Positions 1-8,790 of a DNA stretch of 64,000 nucleotides are shown here, one piece after another. Positions within the stretch are counted from its first letter, which is position 1. Every line of letters begins with the position of its first letter. Below the pieces are notes generated by a model that was not told the DNA's origin, did no database searches, and saw nothing but the letters and a program-made list of their open reading frames with translations. This DNA is from Niabella pedocola (GTDB taxonomy: Bacteria; Bacteroidota; Bacteroidia; Chitinophagales; Chitinophagaceae). The stretch spans positions 434,001-498,000 of the forward strand of contig NZ_JAJNEC010000003.1 in assembly GCF_021044425.1 (NCBI RefSeq), read 5' to 3'. The translations under genes were made by a program, and so were the position numbers.

Positions 1-529
1 AGTATTTTGTGCGCATACGTTTAACTATATGCAAACCTTTCATTTTGGTTTATCGGCTTATTTCATAAAAACGGTGCTTATTTACGGATTTCTGCTGACC
101 ATTTATCCGTTCCCGGTTCGAAACCATCAGCCGGCACCCATGCCTGAAAAAGCGGGGACGGAAACCGGATTGCCGCAATTCATCCATTCCATTTTAATTG
201 CCGACGGTAATAATAGAAAATTGGTGTTAGCGGTGGCGGACATCCTTTATTTTTCGGCCAATCCCCCTTATGTGAACATCCATCATTCTAAAAAACACCT
301 GCATACCGGCACCTTGAGGTCTTTGGAAACACAATTGAATGGTCATCAGTTTGTACGCATCCACAAATCCTATATCGTAAATGTCCATAAAATTGCATCC
401 ATGCAATCGCGGCAAAACGGAGATTACGATATTACCCTCCTGGACGATACGGTTTTGCGCGTGAGCCGTAATTATGCGAAGCATTTCAAGCTCCGGTTTT
501 CGGAACGGCATCAGCTTACCATAAAATAA
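1..529 (+). CDS. LytTR-family DNA-binding protein, 5' end cut by window edge
   Basis: The C-terminal ~100 residues are a LytTR DNA-binding domain (ADILYFSANPPYVNIH, then FVRIHKSYIVNVHKI), typical of regulators that bind direct repeats upstream of target genes. The first ATG is at 29, but the frame stays open to the left edge with no stop. The N-terminal residues include one hydrophobic membrane segment (YFIKTVLIYGFLLTIYPF). The likely reading is a multi-pass membrane-anchored LytTR protein, common in Bacteroidota, whose first membrane segments lie outside the window. No receiver domain is visible in the part seen. The family call is secure; the true start and the signal sensed are unknown. 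Confidence 0.8.
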   Translation, partial: VFCAHTFNYMQTFHFGLSAYFIKTVLIYGFLLTIYPFPVRNHQPAPMPEKAGTETGLPQFIHSILIADGNNRKLVLAVADILYFSANPPYVNIHHSKKHLHTGTLRSLETQLNGHQFVRIHKSYIVNVHKIASMQSRQNGDYDITLLDDTVLRVSRNYAKHFKLRFSERHQLTIK

Positions 530-596
530 ACTCCACTCGGCATATTTTAATTGAAAACCAATGGCTTCCACGGTCATTTTTGCAGAAAAATCAGTT

Positions 597-1787
597 ATGC
601 AAAAAAGGACTTATCAACTGATGCTGCTGTCCCTGGTATTTCTAAGCTGTAGCGGACAAGTCAATGAAAGGGCAAGAAACGAAAAGCATCCGCCAATCGG
701 CGGTGGCTGCGACGGTTGCGAACTGATGTATATCGGAATGCCGGAGCAATTGCACGCGGTTGATACCAGTCCCGGTTGGAATGAAAAAGGACAAAAGCTG
801 GTGGTTACCGGAACCGTTTTTCAGCTGGATGGAAAAACACCTGCTCCGGGCATAATTATTTACTACTGGCAAACGGATCATAACGGGTATTACACACCGG
901 TACCGGGAATGGATCAACGGGTAAAGCGCCACGGGCATATCCGCGGCTGGGTTAAAACCGGGGAAAACGGGGAATATACCATCCGCACCATCCGCCCTGC
1001 CCCCTACCCGGATGATGTGCTGCCTGCACATATTCATTTGTCCGTTAAGGAACCGGATATAGCCAATGAATATTACACCGATGAGATCAATTTTGACGAT
1101 GATCCTTTATTGATCCCCCACTTCAAAAAATACCCGCAGGAAAACCGCGGAGGAAGCGGCATTGTAAGAATACTGCTCAAGGACCGTCTGCAGATTGCGG
1201 CGCACGACATTATCCTGGGACTGAACATTCCTGGTTACCCAAAGAAAATAACCGCAGCAACACGATCGGGCCGAAGCATCGGCGAAGACCAGCCTTCATT
1301 TACACCCTTTCATGCAGTTGGGCCGGACAAGGACTCACAAACCTGCCCTGTTTGTAAATACGGCCGCTACCACGGTATTGTTTATTTTGTGGGCAACCGA
1401 CCCGATTGGAAGGCCGTAAAAAACTGGCTGCAGTTTTTAGACGGGGAAAGCGAAGAGCATAAAAATTACCTGAAAGTGTATTTTGTATACGCCAACGATA
1501 ACGGTTATAATAAAGAAGAACGGCAAGCGGAATTGGAAAAATTAGGAACCGAACTCCATATCAAACACGTCGCCTTAACTTTTGTGCCCTCATTTTATGA
1601 CAAGGAAACCGAAGTGCACGTTAATAAAATAAATCCGGATGCCGCAAACACCTTTATCATTTATAAACACCGGCGTATTATAGACAAATACATTGACCTG
1701 GCCCCCACCCCGGAAAATTTCAAAATGCTTTCCAAGGACAAAACAAAGGGCAACTTTTTTGATCTGGCAGAACCAGTGCATGATTAG
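597..1787 (+). CDS. Lipoprotein: intradiol ring-cleavage dioxygenase domain fused to a thioredoxin-like domain
   Basis: A start at 597 gives a lipoprotein signal with lipobox FLSC (Cys18). The in-frame ATG at 561 is less likely because a TTTTTGC promoter-like element lies between the two. Residues ~65-215 resemble intradiol dioxygenases: the YYWQTDHNGYY segment, RPAPYP and the HIH pair (His145, His147) supply the usual Tyr/His iron ligands. A GGGCDGCE motif precedes it. From ~245 a second domain starts with CPVCKYGR, a CxxC site in a thioredoxin-like setting. The family opens catechol-type rings; here the enzyme would sit on the outside of a membrane. Substrate unknown. It converges with the secreted protein at 1928. 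About 396 residues, longer than a plain dioxygenase because of the added domain. Confidence 0.72.
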   Translation: MQKRTYQLMLLSLVFLSCSGQVNERARNEKHPPIGGGCDGCELMYIGMPEQLHAVDTSPGWNEKGQKLVVTGTVFQLDGKTPAPGIIIYYWQTDHNGYYTPVPGMDQRVKRHGHIRGWVKTGENGEYTIRTIRPAPYPDDVLPAHIHLSVKEPDIANEYYTDEINFDDDPLLIPHFKKYPQENRGGSGIVRILLKDRLQIAAHDIILGLNIPGYPKKITAATRSGRSIGEDQPSFTPFHAVGPDKDSQTCPVCKYGRYHGIVYFVGNRPDWKAVKNWLQFLDGESEEHKNYLKVYFVYANDNGYNKEERQAELEKLGTELHIKHVALTFVPSFYDKETEVHVNKINPDAANTFIIYKHRRIIDKYIDLAPTPENFKMLSKDKTKGNFFDLAEPVHD

Positions 1788-1835
1788 AAAAGGCTTGCTG
1801 CAACGGGCAGTGGTAAAGGCACCGATTCCGTTATA

Positions 1836-1871
1836 AATGACCGGCAGAAGTAGAAACAACACCGGGTAATT
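1836..1871. repeat. Dispersed repeat, copy A, at the 3' side of a secreted-protein gene
   Basis: These 36 bases match 17755-17790 at 34 positions. Weaker similarity continues for ~30 bases to the right in both copies. Both copies lie just beyond the stop codon of one of two paralogous minus-strand genes (stops at 1928 and 17933). The element may be a conserved 3' untranslated segment or a duplication footprint. Confidence 0.7.
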
Positions 1872-1927
1872 TACACGAGAAATACTTCTTTAAGAATATC
1901 TGTATATTAATAATTGTCCATAACGAA

Positions 1928-3769
1928 TCACTTCGTTTCGCTTACTACTGAAACAACTTTTGAATATGTTTTTTGCCCATCCATATTTACCTGAGCGATC
2001 CGGATAAACAGCCTGTTGTTTGCATTATCGGATAAGACGCTGTTGTTTTTATTGCAGGAAGCACTGATAACTACCAGCAGCACGGTTAAAAGTGATAAAA
2101 ACCGCCATTTTCGCTTTTTGAATGTAGGCAACAAGATGGCAAAGGCAATTACCGCAAATGCAGCACCAACCGGTAACGCCGTTTGGAAATGATAATCGGT
2201 CTTTATACTGGAGTTACCGTTCACAGCGCTGCTGTTCATAGTTCCGATACTGGTAAATGTTTTTCCGTCGTTTGATACTTCAATATTAAAATAGTTATTG
2301 TTGATTTCGGTAAGAGTGCTCCATTTTACATCTAATTTGCCGTCGACAATGGTGGCGGAAATATCACCGAAAATTACCGGCAGCGCCACTTGTCTGATGC
2401 CAAAGTTGATATCAACTGCGTCACTTGTACCTACGGTAAATACGGCGCTGGCACCATCCGCTAGCCCATCATTACCCGAGCCGGGTGCTCCGTTATATTC
2501 ACCCGTATTTTGCCATCCTGCCGGCACAGAACCGGTGGCAGCCGTGGTTTGCGGATCGAGGGCATTTGTTGATAATACAGCAGTATAGGTACCCTCGAAT
2601 ATTGAGGGAAACGTATATGTACCGTCTGTTGATACGGGAACAGAGGCCACCACCATATTATTTGCATCCACGAGGTTTATATACATACCGCCCGGCACGG
2701 TATTGGCAACACCACTGCTGTTGTTTACATTACCTCCATCCGGATCATTAAATACGTTGCCGCTGATAGTCACCGGTGCCTGTAATGAAAGGCCGATGGT
2801 CAGGGCATCTCCATATAATCCTCCGGCGGGATCAACACCTCCTAACGCAGCAGACCATTTAGGTGTACGGCCGGCATCGGCGATTGTTTGTGCTCCCGCA
2901 GCAGTTGTAACATCCCCGGGATCGCCCTGGATAAAAATCCTGAATGTAAGTGTTGTAATATTGGTTCCCAATACAGCTACGCTGCCGGCAGCACCATATC
3001 GCATAGTACCATTAAGAAGAGCGCCCACTGCGTTAAATCCTAAGTTTGCTGCTGTATCCCTGATTGTATTGCCCATTACGTCAAATTTGCTGCTGCCCGA
3101 TAATTTTTTCAGGCTTATACCAGGTGTAAGCAGGTCAAATTCTGATGCATACCCATGATTGTAATATTTTCCACCGGCAGTATAGTAATATTGGCCCCCG
3201 ATACCTGCAAAATGTAAAACCGGATTAGAAACAGGTTTGCTGAAGGTGATCGTAAGATCGGCAAACCGAACCCTCGCTGTAATTGCAAATAAATTATTGT
3301 TAGCTGCATCAATAAGTGCATCGGCAAAAGGTTGCAGCTCTATTGCCCGGTTGGCTGCCACGTTAATCCCTGACCCCGGCGTACAGCCATTGCAGGGGGT
3401 AAAATAACTGTTCAGCGGACTGCCTACAACATTCATGGTTGGGTAGAACAGTTCCCCGCTGCCGGCGGCAGGTACCAGGTTTACATCTGTGCCTAAGGAC
3501 AGATTGCTGCCAAAAGCCACCCCAGGCGTGGTAGGATTTCCTTCGATAGCACTGAATTGTTGGTTGGACAAAGAATACATAGCCGTAACAGCCGGGTTGG
3601 TTGGCGTTGTGCTGTTAACAAAAAATGTTACCGTTTGATTGGTGGTTTCAGGACCTTTACCGGCAGGACCACCGGCGCCCGGAGCGCCTACCAGTTGAAT
3701 GATGTTTTGGGAGAAAGCCGTTCCCGCAATGTGGAAAATAAGTATTCCAGTGAGCACTTTTTTTTTCAT
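1928..3769 (-). CDS. Secreted protein with SdrD/CNA-B-like domain and C-terminal module carrying an embedded membrane hairpin
   Basis: 613 residues with a Sec signal ending TAFSQ. The first ~330 residues are Gly/Asn/Thr-rich, adhesin-like beta structure. Residues ~335-460 look like an SdrD-B/carboxypeptidase-regulatory repeat (ISGNVFNDPDGG, then TDGTYTFPSIFEGTYT). Residues 463-613 start like the common Bacteroidota C-terminal sandwich (LPVIFGDISA, WSTLTEINNNYF, SNDGKTF). After TDYHF two hydrophobic helices (~532-548 and ~557-571) appear, separated by KKRKW and ending in a lipobox-like SASC (Cys572). The fold then resumes with LFIRIAQV and YSKVVSV. The same module, of identical length, ends the gene at 17933-19849. 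Likely a cell-surface structural protein; no enzymatic motif seen. Confidence 0.65.
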   Translation of the reverse strand: MKKKVLTGILIFHIAGTAFSQNIIQLVGAPGAGGPAGKGPETTNQTVTFFVNSTTPTNPAVTAMYSLSNQQFSAIEGNPTTPGVAFGSNLSLGTDVNLVPAAGSGELFYPTMNVVGSPLNSYFTPCNGCTPGSGINVAANRAIELQPFADALIDAANNNLFAITARVRFADLTITFSKPVSNPVLHFAGIGGQYYYTAGGKYYNHGYASEFDLLTPGISLKKLSGSSKFDVMGNTIRDTAANLGFNAVGALLNGTMRYGAAGSVAVLGTNITTLTFRIFIQGDPGDVTTAAGAQTIADAGRTPKWSAALGGVDPAGGLYGDALTIGLSLQAPVTISGNVFNDPDGGNVNNSSGVANTVPGGMYINLVDANNMVVASVPVSTDGTYTFPSIFEGTYTAVLSTNALDPQTTAATGSVPAGWQNTGEYNGAPGSGNDGLADGASAVFTVGTSDAVDINFGIRQVALPVIFGDISATIVDGKLDVKWSTLTEINNNYFNIEVSNDGKTFTSIGTMNSSAVNGNSSIKTDYHFQTALPVGAAFAVIAFAILLPTFKKRKWRFLSLLTVLLVVISASCNKNNSVLSDNANNRLFIRIAQVNMDGQKTYSKVVSVVSETK

Positions 3770-4029
3770 GTTCTTGAATATTAAAAAGGAGTTATAGAAA
3801 CAGTTGGTTATGCGGCTGAAATTTATTTATTAGGTATTACTGTTGCGCCGCAGCATGAAAGCAGGAAGTTTAAAATGGGCTTCCCTTTAGCCTGTTGAAT
3901 CTGTATCATTAGTTCATAATTGTTTAAATAAGATAAACGTTGCCAGCATAAAGGGATATGTAAAAGTCAAACAGATCATCCGGTTTTACAATCATACATA
4001 TACAGGAATTTAAATATCATTTTTATGAA

Positions 4030-4055
4030 TTATCTACTATATTTATAGTAGATAA
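4030..4055. promoter_or_regulatory. Perfect 12-bp inverted repeat (candidate operator) between the secreted protein and the response regulator
   Basis: Arm TTATCTACTATA (4030-4041) and its exact complement (4044-4055) are separated by TT. It lies 18 bp left of the -7 element of the response-regulator gene and 261 bp upstream of the divergent secreted-protein gene. Its core CTACTA-N6-TAGTAG recurs as CTACTA-N6-TAGTA at 20236-20252, upstream of the paralogous secreted protein. The rest of the 318-bp gap 3770-4087 is AT-rich with no ORF. Confidence 0.5.
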
Positions 4056-4073
4056 TAATCAGACAGGGTATTG

Positions 4074-4081
4074 TAGCTTTG
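4074..4081 (+). promoter_or_regulatory. Bacteroidetes -7 promoter element for the response regulator
   Basis: TAGCTTTG matches TAnnTTTG exactly and ends 6 bases before the start codon at 4088, so the mRNA leader would be very short or absent. No clear -33 TTG was seen. Confidence 0.5.
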
Positions 4082-4087
4082 TAATGA

Positions 4088-4735
4088 ATGATGCAGTACA
4101 AAATAGATATCCAGCGTATCAATGTTTTATTGATAGATGATCACTCCCTGGTAGCGGAAGGTCTCAGGCAACTTTTGACAAAAATGCTGCCGGCAGACAG
4201 CATCATCAACATATCTGATTCAATAGAAAAAGCAAAAGCAAGCCTTCAAAAGATCCAGTATGATTTTGTGCTTACCGATCTGGTGATGCCCGGCCAGCAG
4301 GTATCCGGGTTTATTTCTTACCTGCGCGCCCATTATCCCGATCTGATCATTCTTGTTGTAAGCAGTGTTATCGATACCAACACGATCAAAGAATGCTTAT
4401 CCTTAGGCATCCATGGGTACATAAGTAAAGCTACAACACCCGGGGAAATCAAATTTGCATTTGAAAATACTTATAAAGGACTTAAATTCATCAGCAGCGA
4501 TCTGAGTGGCCGGCTGGCAGGCAGTGTATTGCACATTGAGCATACAAATCTCACTAAAAAAGAATTAGAGGTATTAAGACTTTTAGCAGCGGGCCATAAA
4601 ACAAAGGTAGTGGCAGACCTGCTTCATGTAAGCCCTATTACCATTATGACACATAAACGGAATCTGATGCACAAACTAAACCTGCATTCGGTTGTGGGCC
4701 TGGTAAAGTATGCATATGATCATCATTTGATATAA
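4088..4735 (+). CDS. NarL/LuxR-family response regulator
   Basis: 215 residues. The N-terminal receiver domain has the acidic pocket (LLIDDHSL), phosphoacceptor Asp64 (LTDLVMPG) and conserved Lys114 (YISKATT). The C-terminal LuxR helix-turn-helix starts at LTKKELEVLRLLAAG and includes VADLLHVSPITIMTHKRNLMHKL. Phosphorylation by a kinase should promote dimerisation and DNA binding. The cognate kinase is almost certainly the next gene, 100 bp downstream on the same strand. The gene is divergent from the secreted protein at 1928-3769, a plausible target together with its paralog, since both share a palindrome upstream. Starts at 4088 or 4091 are both possible. Confidence 0.88.
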   Translation: MMQYKIDIQRINVLLIDDHSLVAEGLRQLLTKMLPADSIINISDSIEKAKASLQKIQYDFVLTDLVMPGQQVSGFISYLRAHYPDLIILVVSSVIDTNTIKECLSLGIHGYISKATTPGEIKFAFENTYKGLKFISSDLSGRLAGSVLHIEHTNLTKKELEVLRLLAAGHKTKVVADLLHVSPITIMTHKRNLMHKLNLHSVVGLVKYAYDHHLI

Positions 4736-4835
4736 ATAACCGTTTTTATTGTTGCAAATATGCTTTATAGATCCTGTTCTTTTATACTGTTACGGTTGAG
4801 GGACAGCTATGCTTCCGCTAAAAATCAACTAGTTT

Positions 4836-6770
4836 ATGCCGAAAAGATTCTATATAACCGCTTGTGAGTACTTATTGCCGGTATTCAGAAAATTGCTGCC
4901 TGGTATCGCGTTGATCGTTTGCGGATATACAGGATGGGGTCAGATAACTGATAACCATTGGAAACAGTTAGATGCACTATATAACTCAGGCAAAATAAAC
5001 GACACCTCTTATTTAAACAGCGTTCAACTATTGGCTGAAAAGTCTTTTAAGGATATGCTGCTTAAGAAGCATCTTGAGCTCTATAAAAAGATTGTGTGGC
5101 GTAAACAGCAATACCAGGCCTACCGGTATAAGTATTATTCATTTTTAGCCAATAATGCTGCTTTTACACACAAAGATGGCGCCGTTATCTATTACCTCCA
5201 AAAAGCAGAGGAAGAATTGAAAAAAAAGCAGCCATACATCAATTCTCTGAATGAACCCCGGCAATTACTCACTATTTATGGCACGAACGAAAACGCAAAT
5301 TATGAAAAACGGAAAGCGGTTTTTGAACGCGTATTGCCTTTTTTGAAAGCCCTGCCGCAATATATACTGAATCAGGAAGTGCCCCCAAATACGTGTACAA
5401 ATGCAATGACGATCCTCAACAATGCATCCAGGCTGTATGCCCATATACAAGATACTGCCATGGTGGTAGTCATACTGGGTATTTCAGGAAAGCTCTGGAA
5501 TAGCCTTCAGGAAAGGAGCAATCTTACCAGGGACAAAATGGATCAATGCCGGTATCTATACTATCAGGTACAATACACGGCAAACCGGGTGCAAGGAGGT
5601 GCTGAGATTGCCAGAGCGATATTGGACAGCAGTTATACCGTCATCCGCTCGGATACGACCATCAATCAGGTATGGACCAGGTCGGTTGAAAGGGCGTTGT
5701 TAGTAAAGTATATTGACTTTTTTTTATCCCGCAATCAAACAGACAGCAGCAGGTATTATCTGCAATTGCTTGCCCGGAAGCGTAATAAAAATGATCCCGG
5801 TGAATATACCACGGAATTGCTGTATTCGGCGAAGATAAGCGCACTCGAACATGATTTTCAGCGGGCTTATCATGATCTTTTAGATGCTTACGAAATAAAC
5901 GATTCAATCATCGATCTTAAAACGGCAGATATAAATAATAACTTGTATGCGCAACTTGTTGCCGAGCAGAAGCAGGAAGAAATTACGGATCTTCAAAAAC
6001 AAAAGCAGCAGCAACGTATGATCATCGCCGGGGCTTCTCTCCTTGCGATGCTATGTATTGCTTTTCTTGTGGTGCTGATGCGGCGAAAAGACAAAAAGAA
6101 CCGGCGTAAAATTGAAGCGCTGAACCGGCTCACACAGATAGAGATCGCTGAATTAGAGATTAAGGCTAATTTAATCCAGCGCCGGTTGGGCATGGAGCTT
6201 CATAACGATATAGCAGGCAAATTAGTTTATCTGTGTAACACGATCGACAAAAAAATACTGGATGAGGCAGACCCCACCCATAGAAACAGCTTAAAGGTTA
6301 TTTGCGATTTGGCGAGGGATACGTACCTGGACACCCGGAATAAAAGCCACGAATGGTATGCCGAAGGATTGAAGGAAGAACAAACTGCGTTCAGGGAAAG
6401 CGTCAACAAGATCACAGCATATGCGTTGCCCGACGGACAATTCGAAAAAGTGATTGAAATAGATGATGATTCGATGCAAAAGGTCTCCAATCAGGTACGG
6501 ATAGCATTGCTGCGTGTTATACAGGAATCATTTGTGAATATCTTAAAACACGCTGCCGCCCGAAAGATGTATTTATATATTTACGAAGAAGACCAAACGA
6601 TCATTACACAGATTAAAGACAATGGCAGAGGGTTTGATGTCAGGCTTCAACGGAAGAAAAATGGTATAGGACTCTCATCGTTGCAGCGCAAAATAAAAGA
6701 GCTGGGAGGAACCCTGAATATCCATTCTTCGAAAGACGGAACGGAGATCATTGCTGCGATCCCGATTTAG
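4836..6770 (+). CDS. Sensor histidine kinase with helical (TPR-like) N-terminus
   Basis: 644 residues. After a short hydrophobic N-terminus comes a ~370-residue helical region with TPR-like pairs, then a coiled coil rich in Gln/Lys and one membrane helix (~390-410, AGASLLAMLCIAFLVVLM). The HisKA_3-type segment MELHNDIAGKL carries phosphoacceptor His456. The HATPase domain shows the N box (IQESFVNILKHA), the G1 box (KDNGRGFD) and the G2 box (GIGLSSLQRKIKELGG). This architecture matches Bacteroidota NarL-type sensor kinases with periplasmic TPR sensors. It pairs with the response regulator just upstream. Ligand unknown; no stop-start overlap, so possibly its own promoter. Confidence 0.85.
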   Translation: MPKRFYITACEYLLPVFRKLLPGIALIVCGYTGWGQITDNHWKQLDALYNSGKINDTSYLNSVQLLAEKSFKDMLLKKHLELYKKIVWRKQQYQAYRYKYYSFLANNAAFTHKDGAVIYYLQKAEEELKKKQPYINSLNEPRQLLTIYGTNENANYEKRKAVFERVLPFLKALPQYILNQEVPPNTCTNAMTILNNASRLYAHIQDTAMVVVILGISGKLWNSLQERSNLTRDKMDQCRYLYYQVQYTANRVQGGAEIARAILDSSYTVIRSDTTINQVWTRSVERALLVKYIDFFLSRNQTDSSRYYLQLLARKRNKNDPGEYTTELLYSAKISALEHDFQRAYHDLLDAYEINDSIIDLKTADINNNLYAQLVAEQKQEEITDLQKQKQQQRMIIAGASLLAMLCIAFLVVLMRRKDKKNRRKIEALNRLTQIEIAELEIKANLIQRRLGMELHNDIAGKLVYLCNTIDKKILDEADPTHRNSLKVICDLARDTYLDTRNKSHEWYAEGLKEEQTAFRESVNKITAYALPDGQFEKVIEIDDDSMQKVSNQVRIALLRVIQESFVNILKHAAARKMYLYIYEEDQTIITQIKDNGRGFDVRLQRKKNGIGLSSLQRKIKELGGTLNIHSSKDGTEIIAAIPI

Positions 6771-6939
6771 TCATCAACCTTTGTCTAAAAGGCTTGTCTG
6801 GTACCAGGTTGGTCGCGTTAAACCAAACGGTATAGCCGGGCAGGAATTAAAAGGACCATCAATTTAAGCGCGCAGCAAGGGAATATGCCCCCGTGTCGTC
6901 TATCAGCGCATTGAGTACCGTATTTGAAAAGCGTTACTG

Positions 6940-7221
6940 CTAATCAAAGTCAAAAAAATCAGACAGGAAGGATTTCTTCTTACGCGGATACTGCTGCTCA
7001 TATTTTTTATGACCTCTATGACCGGAGTACTGGTCACTGCGCGCTTCATAATTCTTCGTTTGCTGAGGCTCGGATATGTTGTTTTGTTCGGAAGCAACCT
7101 GTAATAATTTGTCAAGCTCGCCCCGGTCGAGCCACACCCCCCTGCAATTGGGGCAATAATCTATTTCAACCATCTGCCGCTCGGTCATTAACAAGGTTTC
7201 ATTACAATTAGGACATTTCAT
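6940..7221 (-). CDS. Small zinc-ribbon protein (zf-TFIIB family)
   Basis: 93 residues. Two CxxC knuckles (MKCPNCNE and YCPNCRG) followed by VWLDRGELDKLL are the hallmark of the bacterial zf-TFIIB zinc-ribbon family. The rest is polar and basic, rich in Gln/Lys/Tyr, ending KKKSFLSDFFDFD. The family binds zinc and probably nucleic acid or protein; its precise function is not established. The gene stands alone between the kinase and the Crp-like regulator; 6771-6939 holds nothing recognisable. Confidence 0.75.
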   Translation of the reverse strand: MKCPNCNETLLMTERQMVEIDYCPNCRGVWLDRGELDKLLQVASEQNNISEPQQTKNYEARSDQYSGHRGHKKYEQQYPRKKKSFLSDFFDFD

Positions 7222-7377
7222 TTCTTATCGCTTTTAATTGGCAAACAATGCTTCCCGGCAATATAATAAAATAACACCAGTGCCGCAATTGAAATGCAAT
7301 TTTTGTAGTCTTGCTTGAACACCACAGACTGTTTTTAACAGTTCCTTGCCTTTTGGGCGTTTGGTGCATCTGAAGCA

Positions 7378-7959
7378 TCAGCGGTGCCCGTCATTTTCCT
7401 GCACGGTCTTTAGTGCCCGGTTTAAACTCCGGATGGTAACACCGAGGTACGCTGCCATATCTTCTTTTGTAATGGCAACAGCCTGCTGTGCCTGCAAAGC
7501 CAGGAGCCGCGAAAGTGAATGCTCTATGGTATAAAGCTGCTGATAGGATGCCCGGCTGGATGTGTGCACAATACGTTGCGCAAAAACATCCAGCAACAGG
7601 TTATTGAGTTTAAGGTCTGTTTTGATAAGCGCCGAAAAATAAGAAAGGGATAGTGCATACACCTCCACATTGGTGATTGCCTCAATGGTACACAGGCAGG
7701 TTGTTCCGCGAATGGACTCGATCTCCCCTACGATCTCTCCTTTGCCCAAAAACTCTACGATGTAATCCTTATCGTTCTCCTCTGTAAAAAAACATTTGGC
7801 GATCCCCTCTTTTAGGAGCATTACCCTGGATACCTTGTCATGTTGCATCAGCAGTTTTTTCCCTTTGACAAAGGTTTTTCGAATAATGTCTTCTTTACGC
7901 TGCTGCGTCTCGTACAGCTGCTGCATGTAGGTCAAAAAAGACTGGTTGGTACGTAACAT
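7378..7959 (-). CDS. Crp/Fnr-family transcriptional regulator
   Basis: From the ATG at 7959 the protein has 193 residues: a cyclic-nucleotide-binding-like beta barrel (LLMQHDKVSRVMLLKEG, then FLGKGEIVGEIESIRG), a dimer helix, and a C-terminal winged helix (ITKEDMAAYLGVTIRSLNRALKTV). The frame extends 34 codons further upstream, but that stretch overlaps the divergent HAD gene and has no domain homology, so the internal ATG is chosen. Bacteroidota members of this type often lack cAMP-binding residues; the effector is unknown. A 12-bp inverted repeat lies just upstream (7969-7980) and could mediate autoregulation. Confidence 0.78.
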   Translation of the reverse strand: MLRTNQSFLTYMQQLYETQQRKEDIIRKTFVKGKKLLMQHDKVSRVMLLKEGIAKCFFTEENDKDYIVEFLGKGEIVGEIESIRGTTCLCTIEAITNVEVYALSLSYFSALIKTDLKLNNLLLDVFAQRIVHTSSRASYQQLYTIEHSLSRLLALQAQQAVAITKEDMAAYLGVTIRSLNRALKTVQENDGHR

Positions 7960-7968
7960 ATCATTCCG

Positions 7969-7980
7969 GGACAAATGTCC
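7969..7980. promoter_or_regulatory. Short inverted repeat upstream of the Crp-like gene
   Basis: GGACAAATGTCC has 5-bp arms around AA and starts 9 bases upstream of the regulator start codon. On the minus strand it contains GACATTTG, close to the -7 consensus, so it may be promoter and operator together. Weak evidence. Confidence 0.3.
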
Positions 7981-8038
7981 TTGCCAGCCCCATGGCCGGC
8001 AACGAAATTTGCATTTTTTAGAATAATACAAAAATAAA

Positions 8039-8743
8039 ATGAATTCAGGAATTACCACCATCGCTTTTGATGCAGATGATACCTTATGGGTAAACGAACC
8101 ATACTTTCAGGCAGCAGAGCAGCAATTTTGTATACTACTGGAAGATTATCTGCCGCAGCATGCGGTATCGCAGGAACTGTTCAAAACTGAAATGCAAAAT
8201 CTGCATCTCTACGGTTATGGCGTAAAAGGATTTATACTCTGCATGATTGAAACGATCGGAAGGGTGTCTGGAGAAACGGCCTCCCTGCAACTGGTGAACA
8301 AGGCCATTGCATTGGGCCGGGAACTGCTGCAAAAGCCCATCGAATTACTACCCGGTGTTAAAAGTACATTGGAATGCCTCCGGGAAAAGTACCGCCTGGT
8401 GGTGGCCACCAAGGGTGACCTGCTGGATCAGGAGCGGAAACTTAAAAAATCGGGATTGGAACCATTTTTTCACCATATCGAGATCATGAGCGATAAAAAG
8501 CGGGGCGATTATGAAAAACTGTTAAACCACCTGGATTGCCAGCCTGAAAACTTCCTGATGGTGGGTAATTCCATCAAATCGGATATAATGCCGGTTTTGG
8601 AGCTGGGCGGTTTTGCGGCGCACGTTCCCTATCATGTTACATGGACACATGAACAGTACGACAATACTTTGCAACACCCTCAATTTATGGAACTCAATAC
8701 CATTGATGCGGTGCTGGAACACCTGGAGGATAGCAGAAAATAA
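8039..8743 (+). CDS. HAD-superfamily hydrolase
   Basis: 234 residues with all four HAD motifs: nucleophile FDADDTLW near the N-terminus, motif II VVATKGD, a Lys in the KKSGLEPFF/SDKKRGDYEKLL region, and the motif IV-like LMVGNSIKSDI. A four-helix cap lies between motifs I and II, as in class C1 phosphatases. It probably dephosphorylates a small metabolite; the substrate cannot be told from sequence. It is divergent from the Crp-like regulator (80 bp between start codons) and convergent with the WYL regulator, so it is probably monocistronic. Confidence 0.82.
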   Translation: MNSGITTIAFDADDTLWVNEPYFQAAEQQFCILLEDYLPQHAVSQELFKTEMQNLHLYGYGVKGFILCMIETIGRVSGETASLQLVNKAIALGRELLQKPIELLPGVKSTLECLREKYRLVVATKGDLLDQERKLKKSGLEPFFHHIEIMSDKKRGDYEKLLNHLDCQPENFLMVGNSIKSDIMPVLELGGFAAHVPYHVTWTHEQYDNTLQHPQFMELNTIDAVLEHLEDSRK

Positions 8744-8790
8744 ATAAGGACCCGGTTTCTTGTGATGTTGTTCCGTTTTCCAACCAAAGA

